Position numbers and translations under genes: made by a program. A stretch of DNA of 64,000 nt, taken from NCBI GenBank assembly GCA_025526995.1, contig JAHLKG010000008.1, positions 372,001-436,000 of the forward strand, in the 5' to 3' direction. The notes under the pieces are model-generated. The model saw nothing but the letters and a program-made list of their open reading frames with translations. It did not search any database and was not told the origin of the DNA. Shown here piece by piece: positions 19,443 through 30,200 of this stretch; positions within the stretch are counted from its first letter, which is position 1, and every line of letters starts with the position of its first letter. Source of the stretch: Powellomyces hirtus. Taxonomy: Eukaryota > Chytridiomycota > Chytridiomycetes > Spizellomycetales > Powellomycetaceae.

Positions 19443-20422
19443 TTAAATACTGTCCCTTTCGCATTGTCCCCCCCTATTTGACCATCTTGCCTCTGGATTC
19501 TTACGGCTAGTCGGATGGGAATCCGGATAGTGATGGCACTTGATTTCATCCTGATAACGCTTCCCTCCTCTCTTAGCTCTGTATACCGGATGTTCAGTCA
19601 GCGTCATGTCCTTGGGGCCTGGCTCAGGAGGAGTGATATTGCTCCGCTTGACCTTGTGCATCTTGGGAATGGCCTGAGGGAGCCGCATTGTCCCGTCAGC
19701 AGCCAGGGTCTGAATGCCGCTGACGGGCCCATAAGCTTTGTGGTCCTTCCACTGCTTGAGGCAAAACCTGGTATCATGGGCTTTGTATAACGTCATCTGC
19801 TTGGATACAACCTGAGTGTACCCTTCTTCATGCAGCAGTTCCAACTGCGTTATTTCATGGTGCATCCATTCGAACCAGGCAATAACAAGGTCTCCTGGGC
19901 TTGTATGCACTGTAATCTCTTGGTCAGGGAGTATGAGGTAACTCCCCCGGCCAGGTGTGAAGTTACAGTGCACCGACATGATTGTCCACTTGTTGTTGTT
20001 GATGTTGAAGTGGGAACCGGAGATTGCATTGAATTTGAGCATCATGAGGTTGCTGGGTGTGTTGGATGTGAGCATGACTTCACGGACTTGTTTCAGGATG
20101 TCTGCAAGCAGGCCTCACAAGTTCGTACTCTGCACATTGTCCTTGATGGCTGCCATGCATCCATAGAGGCTGCATTGCTTGTTTGCCTGTTTTGCATTGT
20201 CCCATACAAAGAATCCCACTGCTGCAATGGCTGAGATGATGGACAGGATTGATATTGAGCCTTGCATAATCCAGACTCTGCTGTGGAAGATGACACCAGT
20301 TTTAGTGTTGCAAGCATTCTTTGCAGCCATCCAAGTGTCCATCATTGTAGGGTTGGCATAGTAGACGTTGTTGTAGATGCGGGTCACGTAGTCGTCCATG
20401 TGCTTCATTGCTCCCACTGTAA
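19443..20422 (-). pseudogene. second copy of the gyp membrane-segment ORF
   Basis: Duplicate of 12804-13783, with the same internal TGA (20115-20117). The visible difference is G for A near 19650, which leaves the - strand protein essentially unchanged. The preceding segment 19123-19442 repeats the LTR part. It arose with the 6,639-bp duplication. Confidence 0.6.
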
Positions 20423-20922
20423 TGTTGAGACGTCTTGACATCTACAAACAGGAACTCAGCATACCAGATAGGTTGCTAGGTTGTTGTCAAGACTTGCAGA
20501 GGGTCTGAAGGTGCTTCCCAAGGTAGGGAAGGTCGCCTATAGTGTTTGGCAGAGTGTACTAGACAAGTAGAGTGTGTTGGACTGTTATTATATTGGTTGG
20601 GGATGCCCAGAGGGCGTCCTTTTATAACAATTTGGATCATAGTACATGTGTAGTGACAATCTAACTGTGCCCTAGCTTGGCCAAGACGGCCCTGGCCTGG
20701 CCTAGTATTGTTCCCAATCACAGGGTGTCTTTTTGCCTTTTCTTGGCGCTTCTATCAGCGCTCCAGACGTGTTCTAGGCCTTCCCAGGCCCTCTCCAGCT
20801 ATTCTGGATCGTTCTAGACCATTCTGGACCATTCCAGACCATTCTAGACACAAGTGGATGTCCTCCCACATGTCCCGTGTGCTCTAAGTCCTCCCAGAGG
20901 CGCCCACAGGTAGATTCCAACA
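20423..20922 (-). repeat. copA-3 3' LTR (type B)
   Basis: 500 bp with TATAAAA and CTATAGG markers. Confidence 0.95.
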
Positions 20923-20929
20923 CTCCCAC

Positions 20930-23900
20930 TCACGAAACATGTTTTGTGATCCCACAGGCGTCCCTCAGTTTCAAGAACTGATCCCTAGCCAGTGGTTTTG
21001 TCAAGATGTCTGCAACCATGTCCTGAGTCGAGAGATACTCTAATGCAATCTCCAAGCGTCCTAGTGCTTCTCTGATAAAGTGGTACCTCACTTCAATGTG
21101 TTTGGTGCTGGCATGCAATGTCGGGTTCTTAGCAAGAGCAATGGCACCCTGGTTGTCCTCAAAGAGCATTGTGGGTCCATCCTGCTTGAATCCAAGCTCC
21201 CCTGCAAGCAGACGAAGCCAAACAGCTTCCTTGGTGCACTGGGCTAGTGCCATGTACTCTGCTTCCGTGCTTGAAAGAGCTACAGTGGTCTGCCGCTTGG
21301 ATTGCCAGGTGATAGGCCCGTTGAACATGAAGATGAATCCAGTGGTTGATCTCCTTGTGTCCAAACATCCAGCATAGTCGGAATCCGAGTATCCAACCAG
21401 CTTCCTAGGCTCAGAGACATTCTCTTTGCCTCCCAGAAGGATTCCAAGTTCGCTTGTGCCCTTCAGGTATCTGATGATCCGCTTGGCAGCACTCCAATGC
21501 TCCTTTCCAGGCTTTGCAAGGTACTTGGACACAATTCCAACTGCAGCAGCAATGTCAGGGCGTGTTCCTAGCATGGCATAGATCAAACTGCCCACTGCAT
21601 TCCTGTATGGCACAGAGCTCATCTCCAGCTCCTCCATCTCATTCTGAGGTGCCATGTTGTTTCTGAGGTGCAGTCCATGTTCCATAGGCGTGGCATGAAC
21701 CTTGGCATCTCCCATGTTGAATTTCAAAACGACCTCTTCAACATACTTCTTCTGAGACAACCAGATGGTGCGGGTGCTTCTGCTCCGTCTGATGTGAATC
21801 CCAAGGAAGTAATTCAGCTCTCCAAGGTCTGTCATCTCAAAAGCTCGCCTCAGCTCCTTCTTGACATCCCCCAGCTGTTCCTTGCTTGATGAGGCCACAA
21901 TGAGGTCGTCCACATAGATCAGAATGTACTCTGTTGTCCCATTCTGACTCCTGTAGTACATGCAAGGCTCTGCAGTCGACTGCACAAAGCCCATAGACTT
22001 CAGTTTGTGGTCTATCTTGTGGTTGAAGCGCCTTGCTGATTGCTTGAGGCCGTAGAGGGGTCTCCCAAGCTTGCAGACCCGTCCTGGATGCTTGGAATCC
22101 TCAAAGCCCTCCGGTTGGCGCATGTAGATCACATAGTCCAGATCCCCTTGCAAGAATGCTGTCTTCACGTCCATCTGATGTGCCTCCAAGTCATCTGTGG
22201 CAATGATGGAGAACAGCAGTCTCATGGGACCAAACTTGGCAACAGGAGCAAACGTCTCCTGATAGTCCAATCCCTCTCTCTGAGAGAATCCCTTGGCAAC
22301 AAGTCTTGCCTTGTATCTGTCAAGCTCTCCTGTGTCCTTCAGCTTTCGTTTGAAGACCCACTTGCATCCAATAGCTTTTCTGCCCGTTGGCAGATCCACA
22401 AGTTGCCATGTCCCATTCTTGGCAAGAACATCCATCTCTTCCTGAGCAGCCTGACGCCATTGTGAAGCATCTGGCATGGTCTGGCTCTCCTTGTAGCTTG
22501 TGGGCTCGTTTGAGACAAAGGAGACAGCATAGGCAACTGCAGCAACGTTTGCAGCGTTGCTTGAAGCCTTCCACCACTCTCCTGGCGGCTTCCTGAGTCT
22601 TTTGGGGGTTGGAGAAGGCTCTGCAGCACTCTCATAGTCAGAGGACGGCTCAGGGGTCCGTTCCCTCATGTTCTCCTCTCCCTCTGACATGTCTGTGTCC
22701 TCAGAGTCGTTACTGACATCCTGCAGCTCGTCACTGACATCCTGCAGCTCGTCACTGACATCCTGCAGCTTCATTTCGGGCCCAATTCCCACTTCCAGGC
22801 TCTCAGCAGGCACTTGGGGCGTCTGAGCAGACTGGAGGGATGGAATGAAGCTCTTCTCATCGAATTTGACACTTCTGGAGAACAGGATCTTCTTAGTCTG
22901 TATGTCCATAAGCCGGTATTCCTTGCTGTGGGAGCTATACCCCAGCATGATGCACTTGACAGCAGCATCATCCAGCTTCTGGCGCTTGTTGGGTTGAATG
23001 TAGGCATAGGCAATGCATCCAAACGTCCTCAAATGTCCCAGAGATGGTGGGATACCATGGAACATCTCATAAGGCGTCTTGGGGCATGCAACAGTGGGAG
23101 ATCTGTTCCTCAGATAGACTGCTGTCATGATTGCTTCTCCCCAGAAACGCTTGTCCAAGCCTGACTGCTTCAACAAACATCTCCCCATCTCCACAAGGGT
23201 ACGGTTGGCTCGTTCAGCAACACCATTTTGCTGTGGAGTATTTACTGAACTCCTCTGATGCTGTGTGCCCTTCTCCTTGAAGTGGTCCCTTAGCAAGTTG
23301 CTCATGTACTCGCCTCCTGGGTCGGATCTGACAGCTTTGATCTGCTTTCCATGTAGGGGGACAAGTGCTGCTTCCAGCTCCTGATAGTGCCTAGCAACTT
23401 CTCCCTTGGTCTTCATAAGGCAAACATGGAAATATCTTGTCTTGTCATCAATGAATGTGACAAAATAGCGATATCCAGTGATCGTGGGTGGTTCAACTGG
23501 TCCCCAGACATCTGTGTGGATCAATCCCAGCTTCTCTGATGCTCTGGAGGCCTGTGCCTTGGGGAATGGCGCTCTGCTTGCTTTGCTGAGTGCACAAGTG
23601 TCACAAATGCTCAAGCTCCCACTAGTTTGAACGCCCTTGGCAAGCTTGGTGAGCCTTCCAATGTCTGCAACGTTCAAATGGCCGAGTCTCTGATGCCATA
23701 GGGACAAGTCCTGACTTGTTGTGTCCCTTCCAACATTGTGGGCAATCCCAGCATTTGCCTGCCCATGTGTTGTCTCGAATGTGTAGACAAATTGGTTCTC
23801 TTTGGCAAGGAAAGCCGTCCCATCCTTTGCAATGATCCGAGCAGCTTGTGGTCCCACTTCAAAACAAGCTCCAGCTTTGGCAAGGCGAGCCAGTGATAGG

Positions 23901-24982
23901 AGGTTCTTGGTCATCTTGGGGACGTGCCAGCAGTTCTGGATTTGCAGGGGCACTGTCTTCCCCTCTGTGTTGATCACCCATGTGTGAAGCGTTCCATGCC
24001 CCACAGCTTCCAATGTGTGATTGTCTGCCATCTCAATGGCGACAGGAGACATCTTCTCATAGTCCTCAAACAGCTCTCTGCGGCCAGTCATGTGCTGAGA
24101 GGCTCCTGAGTCCAAAATCCAAGTGTTGGATGTCAGGGATGGCATCTGAGTTCCAATGGTGGTGAAAGCAAAGCCTTCAGGCGTCTGTTGAGTCGAGTTG
24201 GCCTGGTTTAGGCCCTTCTTCTCGTCTGCTGCCCTCTTGTGGCATTCCTTCTTGATGTGGCCCTTCTTGTTGCAGTAGTGACAGACTGCCTCCTTCTTCC
24301 AATCTGGCTTTCCCCCAGCCTTGTTGGTCTTCTGAGCATTCCCTTTGGTGTCAGCTTGTGTGAAGAAGGCTTTTGCTGCCTTTCCAGAGTTCTTCTTTCC
24401 ATCTGCACGCCTCATTTCCTCCTGCAACAGCCTGGATGTCACAAAAGCCAAGTCCAGCTTCTCACTGGTCGACTCCAGAGTCATCACAAGGGTGTCAAAG
24501 GCTTCTGGAAGGGAAGAGAGCAAGGAGAACACATGGTCCTCCTCAGAAACGGGAGCTCCGATGGCTGCAAGTTCCTGGGTCATCCTCTTGATCTTGTTGA
24601 TGTGGATGGTCATGGAATCAGTTGGGTCCATTGTCACAGTGAGGAACCGACGTCTCAGGAAGTGTCTGTTGGCAACCCCCTTCTTCTCATGCACCTCCCT
24701 CAGCTTTTCCCATGCTTCAAGGGCGGATTCAGCCTCATGAACATGCATCAATTGCTCATCATTCAAAGACATGATCAGCAGAGCCAGAGCTCTCTCATCT
24801 CGACGTATCCAGTCGTCTGATGCTGTGTTGGTGGCCTTGGCAGTTCCTGAGCCGTCCTTGATGTCAATGGCATCCCAAAGTCCCTTCTCAATCAACAGCA
24901 TCTTCATTTTCAACTTCCAAAGGTGAAAGTTCTCCCCAGTGAACCTCTCAATGGACACTCGGCTGTCAGAGTCGCCAGCCAT
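20930..24982 (-). CDS. copA-3 gag-pol polyprotein, 1350 aa, intact
   Basis: Open throughout with all catalytic residues. It differs from copA-1 at R192, E269, V852, L1086 and M1116, making it a distinct lineage member. These sites serve as markers for placing the copA-2 crossover. Confidence 0.95.
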   Translation of the reverse strand: MAGDSDSRVSIERFTGENFHLWKLKMKMLLIEKGLWDAIDIKDGSGTAKATNTASDDWIRRDERALALLIMSLNDEQLMHVHEAESALEAWEKLREVHEKKGVANRHFLRRRFLTVTMDPTDSMTIHINKIKRMTQELAAIGAPVSEEDHVFSLLSSLPEAFDTLVMTLESTSEKLDLAFVTSRLLQEEMRRADGKKNSGKAAKAFFTQADTKGNAQKTNKAGGKPDWKKEAVCHYCNKKGHIKKECHKRAADEKKGLNQANSTQQTPEGFAFTTIGTQMPSLTSNTWILDSGASQHMTGRRELFEDYEKMSPVAIEMADNHTLEAVGHGTLHTWVINTEGKTVPLQIQNCWHVPKMTKNLLSLARLAKAGACFEVGPQAARIIAKDGTAFLAKENQFVYTFETTHGQANAGIAHNVGRDTTSQDLSLWHQRLGHLNVADIGRLTKLAKGVQTSGSLSICDTCALSKASRAPFPKAQASRASEKLGLIHTDVWGPVEPPTITGYRYFVTFIDDKTRYFHVCLMKTKGEVARHYQELEAALVPLHGKQIKAVRSDPGGEYMSNLLRDHFKEKGTQHQRSSVNTPQQNGVAERANRTLVEMGRCLLKQSGLDKRFWGEAIMTAVYLRNRSPTVACPKTPYEMFHGIPPSLGHLRTFGCIAYAYIQPNKRQKLDDAAVKCIMLGYSSHSKEYRLMDIQTKKILFSRSVKFDEKSFIPSLQSAQTPQVPAESLEVGIGPEMKLQDVSDELQDVSDELQDVSNDSEDTDMSEGEENMRERTPEPSSDYESAAEPSPTPKRLRKPPGEWWKASSNAANVAAVAYAVSFVSNEPTSYKESQTMPDASQWRQAAQEEMDVLAKNGTWQLVDLPTGRKAIGCKWVFKRKLKDTGELDRYKARLVAKGFSQREGLDYQETFAPVAKFGPMRLLFSIIATDDLEAHQMDVKTAFLQGDLDYVIYMRQPEGFEDSKHPGRVCKLGRPLYGLKQSARRFNHKIDHKLKSMGFVQSTAEPCMYYRSQNGTTEYILIYVDDLIVASSSKEQLGDVKKELRRAFEMTDLGELNYFLGIHIRRSRSTRTIWLSQKKYVEEVVLKFNMGDAKVHATPMEHGLHLRNNMAPQNEMEELEMSSVPYRNAVGSLIYAMLGTRPDIAAAVGIVSKYLAKPGKEHWSAAKRIIRYLKGTSELGILLGGKENVSEPRKLVGYSDSDYAGCLDTRRSTTGFIFMFNGPITWQSKRQTTVALSSTEAEYMALAQCTKEAVWLRLLAGELGFKQDGPTMLFEDNQGAIALAKNPTLHASTKHIEVRYHFIREALGRLEIALEYLSTQDMVADILTKPLARDQFLKLRDACGITKHVS

Positions 24983-25261
24983 CTTGTGCAAAGAGTGTGG
25001 CAAAATGGGATAGTCCCGGTGTTCAACCGCAAGTGGTCAGAACCTGCTCCAGAAAATCCACTCCAGTCCAGTCCAGTCCAGACAATAGCTCGTTTGATGG
25101 TCAGACGCAGGTGTCCTATGCCTGCTATCTAGGCTTCTCGAGTGCTCAAACAGTTCTCCAAGTCCTCAGCAGCACCAGTGATAGGCACAGTGACGTGTTT
25201 CCCAGATAGGGATAGAGGTGGAGTCAGTAATGTTCAGACAGCTGTGTCAGGGCTCATAACC

Positions 25262-25761
25262 TGTTGAGACGTCTTGACATCTACAAACAGGAACTCAGCA
25301 TACCAGATAGGTTGCTAGGTTGTTGTCAAGACTTGCAGAGGGTCTGAAGGTGCTTCCCAAGGTAGGGAAGGTCGCCTATAGTGTTTGGCAGAGTGTACTA
25401 GACAAGTAGAGTGTGTTGGACTGTTATTATATTGGTTGGGGATGCCCAGAGGGCGTCCTTTTATAACAATTTGGATCATAGTACATGTGTAGTGACAATC
25501 TAACTGTGCCCTAGCTTGGCCAAGACGGCCCTGGCCTGGCCTAGTATTGTTCCCAATCACAGGGTGTCTTTTTGCCTTTTCTTGGCGCTTCTATCAGCGC
25601 TCCAGACGTGTTCTAGGCCTTCCCAGGCCCTCTCCAGCTATTCTGGATCGTTCTAGACCATTCTGGACCATTCCAGACCATTCTAGACACAAGTGGATGT
25701 CCTCCCACATGTCCCGTGTGCTCTAAGTCCTCCCAGAGGCGCCCACAGGTAGATTCCAACA
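25262..25761 (-). repeat. copA-3 5' LTR (type B), junction with inverted copA-4 end
   Basis: 500 bp, type B. It abuts an inverted internal copA fragment directly, so it is probably a recombined LTR shared in origin with copA-4 and copA-5. Confidence 0.93.
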
Positions 25762-26488
25762 CATGGCACCTCAGAATGAGACGGATGAGCTGGAGATGAG
25801 CTCTGTGCCATACAGGAATGCAGTGGGCAGTTTGATCTATGCCATGCTAGGAACACGCCCTGACATTGCTGCTGCAGTTGGAATTGTGTCCAAGTACCTT
25901 GCAAAGCCTGGAAAGGAGCATTGGAGTGCTGCCAAGCGGATCATCAGATACCTGAAGGGCACAAGCGAACTTGGAATCCTTCTGGGAGGCAAAGAGAATG
26001 TCTCTGAGCCTAGGAAGCTGGTTGGATACTCGGATTCCGACTATGCTGGATGTTTGGACACAAGGAGATCAACCACTGGATTCATCTTCATGTTCAACGG
26101 GCCTATCACCTGGCAATCCAAGCGGCAGACCACTGTAGCTCTTTCAAGCACGGAAGCAGAGTACATGGCACTAGCCCAGTGCACCAAGGAAGCTGTTTGG
26201 CTTCGTCTGCTTGCAGGGGAGCTTGGATTCAAGCAGGATGGACCCACAATGCTCTTTGAGGACAACCAGGGTGCCATTGCTCTTGCTAAGAACCCGACAT
26301 TGCATGCCAGCACCAAACACATTGAAGTGAGGTACCACTTTATCAGAGAAGCACTAGGACGCTTGGAGATTGCATTAGAGTATCTCTCGACTCAGGACAT
26401 GGTTGCAGACATCTTGACAAAACCACTGGCTAGGGATCAGTTCTTGAAACTGAGGGACGCCTGTGGGATCACAAAACATGTTTCGTGA
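25762..26488 (+). pseudogene. copA-4 RNase H end, inverted fragment
   Basis: Encodes residues from Met1110 to the normal stop, in + orientation: the last RT/connection part and the whole of RNase H (YSDSDYAG, ALSSTEAEYMAL, FEDNQGAI). It carries D1117 (ETDELEMSS). Its first five bases, CATGG, are the inverse complement of CCATG at 31835-31839. Those bases start the N-terminal part of copA-4 on the - strand. The two parts together make one element split by copA-5 and then partly inverted. Confidence 0.85.
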
Positions 26489-26495
26489 GTGGGAG

Positions 26496-26995
26496 TGTTG
26501 GAATCTACCTGTGGGCGCCTCTGGGAGGACTTAGAGCACACGGGACATGTGGGAGGACATCCACTTGTGTCTAGAATGGTCTGGAATGGTCCAGAATGGT
26601 CTAGAACGATCCAGAATAGCTGGAGAGGGCCTGGGAAGGCCTAGAACACGTCTGGAGCGCTGATAGAAGCGCCAAGAAAAGGCAAAAAGACACCCTGTGA
26701 TTGGGAACAATACTAGGCCAGGCCAGGGCCGTCTTGGCCAAGCTAGGGCACAGTTAGATTGTCACTACACATGTACTATGATCCAAATTGTTATTAAAGG
26801 ACGCCCTCTGGGCATCCCCAACCAATATAATAACAGTCCAACACACTCTACTTGTCTAGTACACTCTGCCAAACACTAAAGGCGACCTTCCCTACCTTGG
26901 GAAGCACCTTCAGACCCTCTGCAAGTCTTGACAACAACCTAGCAACCTATCTGGTATGCTGAGTTCCTGTTTGTAGATGTCAAGACGTCTCAACA
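26496..26995 (+). repeat. shared LTR (type A): 3' LTR of copA-4 fragment and 5' LTR of copA-5
   Basis: 500 bp. A purine tract lies before it and a primer site after it, so it can act in both roles. Markers TATTAAA and CTAAAGG agree with the copA-4 LTR at 35445, not with the copA-5 LTR at 31335. Confidence 0.94.
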
Positions 26996-27274
26996 GGTTA
27001 TGAGCCCTGACACAGCTGTCTGAACATTACTGACTCCACCTCTATCCCTATCTGGGAAACACGTCACTGTGCCTATCACTGGTGCTGCTGAGGACTTGGA
27101 GAACTGTTTGAGCACTCGAGAAGCCTAGATAGCAGGCATAGGACACCTGCGTCTGACCATCAAACGAGCTATTGTCTGGACTGGACTGGACTGGAGTGGA
27201 TTTTCTGGAGCAGGTTCTGACCACTTGCGGTTGAACACCGGGACTATCCCATTTTGCCACACTCTTTGCACAAG

Positions 27275-30200
27275 ATGGCTGGCGACTCTGACAGCCGAGT
27301 GTCCATTGAGAGGTTCACTGGGGAGAACTTTCACCTTTGGAAGTTGAAAATGAAGATGCTGTTGATTGAGAAGGGACTTTGGGATGCCATTGACATCAAG
27401 GACGGCTCAGGAACTGCCAAGGCCACCAACACAGCATCAGACGACTGGATACGTCGAGATGAGAGAGCTCTGGCTCTGCTGATCATGTCTTTGAATGATG
27501 AGCAATTGATGCATGTTCATGAGGCTGAATCCGCCCTTGAAGCATGGGAAAAGCTGAGGGAGGTGCATGAGAAGAAGGGGGTTGCCAACAGACACTTCCT
27601 GAGACGTCGGTTCCTCACTGTGACAATGGACCCAACTGATTCCATGACCATCCACATCAACAAGATCAAGAGGATGACCCAGGAACTTGCAGCCATCGGA
27701 GCTCCCGTTTCTGAGGAGGACCATGTGTTCTCCTTGCTCTCTTCCCTTCCAGAAGCCTTTGACACCCTTGTGATGACTCTGGAGTCGACCAGTGAGAAGC
27801 TGGACTTGGCTTTTGTGACATCCAGGCTGTTGCAGGAGGAAATGAGGCGTGCAGATGGAAAGAAGAACTCTGGAAAGGCAGCAAAAGCCTTCTTCACACA
27901 AGCTGACACCAAAGGGAATGCTCAGAAGACCAACAAGGCTGGGGGAAAGCCAGATTGGAAGAAGGAGGCAGTCTGTCACTACTGCAACAAGAAGGGCCAC
28001 ATCAAGAAGGAATGCCACAAGAGGGCAGCAGACGAGAAGAAGGGCCTAAACCAGGCCAACTCGACTCAACAGACGCCTGAAGGCTTTGCTTTCACCACCA
28101 TTGGAACTCCGATGCCATCCCTGACATCCAACACTTGGATTTTGGACTCAGGAGCCTCTCAGCACATGACTGGCCGCAGAGAGCTGTTTGAGGACTATGA
28201 GAAGATGTCTCCTGTCGCCATTGAGATGGCAGACAATCACACATTGGAAGCTGTGGGGCATGGAACGCTTCACACATGGGTGATCAACACAGAGGGGAAG
28301 ACAGTGCCCCTGCAAATCCAGAACTGCTGGCACGTCCCCAAGATGACCAAGAACCTCCTATCACTGGCTCGCCTTGCCAAAGCTGGAGCTTGTTTTGAAG
28401 TGGGACCACAAGCTGCTCGGATCATTGCAAAGGATGGGACGGCTTTCCTTGCCAAAGAGAACCAATTTGTCTACACATTCGAGACAACACATGGGCAGGC
28501 AAATGCTGGGATTGCCCACAATGTTGGAAGGGACACAACAAGTCAGGACTTGTCCCTATGGCATCAGAGACTCGGCCATTTGAACGTTGCAGACATTGGA
28601 AGGCTCACCAAGCTTGCCAAGGGCGTTCAAACTAGTGGGAGCTTGAGCATTTGTGACACTTGTGCACTCAGCAAAGCAAGCAGAGCGCCATTCCCCAAGG
28701 CACAGGCCTCCAGAGCATCAGAGAAGCTGGGATTGATCCACACAGATGTCTGGGGACCAGTTGAACCACCCACGATCACTGGATATCGCTATTTTGTCAC
28801 ATTCATTGATGACAAGACAAGATATTTCCATGTTTGCCTTATGAAGACCAAGGGAGAAGTTGCTAGGCACTATCAGGAGCTGGAAGCAGCACTTGTCCCC
28901 CTACATGGAAAGCAGATCAAAGCTGTCAGATCCGACCCAGGAGGCGAGTACATGAGCAACTTGCTAAGGGACCACTTCAAGGAGAAGGGCACACAGCATC
29001 AGAGGAGTTCAGTAAATACTCCACAGCAAAATGGTGTTGCTGAACGAGCCAACCGTACCCTTGTGGAGATGGGGAGATGTTTGTTGAAGCAGTCAGGCTT
29101 GGACAAGCGTTTCTGGGGAGAAGCAATCATGACAGCAGTCTATCTGAGGAACAGATCTCCCACTGTTGCATGCCCCAAGACGCCTTATGAGATGTTCCAT
29201 GGTATCCCACCATCTCTGGGACATTTGAGGACGTTTGGATGCATTGCCTATGCCTACATTCAACCCAACAAGCGCCAGAAGCTGGATGATGCTGCTGTCA
29301 AGTGCATCATGCTGGGGTATAGCTCCCACAGCAAGGAATACCGGCTTATGGACATACAGACTAAGAAGATCCTGTTCTCCAGAAGTGTCAAATTCGATGA
29401 GAAGAGCTTCATTCCATCCCTCCAGTCTGCTCAGACGCCCCAAGTGCCTGCTGAGAGCCTGGAAGTGGGAATTGGGCCCGAAATGAAGCTGCAGGATGTC
29501 AGTGACGAGCTGCAGGATGTCAGTGACGAGCTGCAGGATGTCAGTAACGACTCTGAGGACACAGACATGTCAGAGGGAGAGGAGAACATGAGGGAACGGA
29601 CCCCTGAGCCGTCCTCTGACTATGAGAGTGCTGCAGAGCCTTCTCCAACCCCCAAAAGACTCAGGAAGCCGCCAGGAGAGTGGTGGAAGGCTTCAAGCAA
29701 CGCTGCAAACGTTGCTGCAGTTGCCTATGCTGTCTCCTTTGTCTCAAACGAGCCCACAAGCTACAAGGAGAGCCAGACCATGCCAGATGCTTCACAATGG
29801 CGTCAGGCTGCTCAGGAAGAGATGGATGCTCTTGCCAAGAATGGGACATGGCAACTTGTGGATCTGCCAACGGGCAGAAAAGCTATTGGATGCAAGTGGG
29901 TCTTCAAACGAAAGCTGAAGGACACAGGAGAGCTTGACAGATACAAGGCAAGACTTGTTGCCAAGGGATTCTCTCAGAGAGAGGGATTGGACTATCAGGA
30001 GACGTTTGCTCCTGTTGCCAAGTTTGGTCCCATGAGACTGCTGTTCTCCATCATTGCCACAGATGACTTGGAGGCACATCAGATGGACGTGAAGACAGCA
30101 TTCTTGCAAGGGGATCTGGACTATGTGATCTACATGCGCCAACCGGAGGGCTTTGAGGATTCCAAGCATCCAGGACGGGTCTGCAAGCTTGGGAGACCCC

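Larger units (their letters stand above)
7145..20422. repeat. tandem duplication of a 6,639-bp unit
   Basis: Units 7145-13783 and 13784-20422 each hold one copA element plus a 1,300-bp gyp segment. They are nearly identical; visible differences are few (A versus G near 13013/19650, R366C, and LTR markers). A third copA copy (20423-25761) follows without the gyp segment. Confidence 0.93.
20423..25761 (-). mobile_element. copA-3: copia element with rearranged right flank
   Basis: Complete, with type B LTRs at both ends. The left flank is TGTAA (20418-20422) but the right flank is CATGG (25762-25766), part of another copA element. The right target-site copy has therefore been lost. An LTR-LTR deletion with the former 3' LTR of copA-4 explains this. 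Confidence 0.93.

Noticed and set aside
26697..26879. 60-81 codon frame inside the copA LTR (MIGNNTRPGQGRLGQ)
   Set aside because: It spans the promoter region, is present in every LTR, ends in unrelated flank and has no gene-like features.
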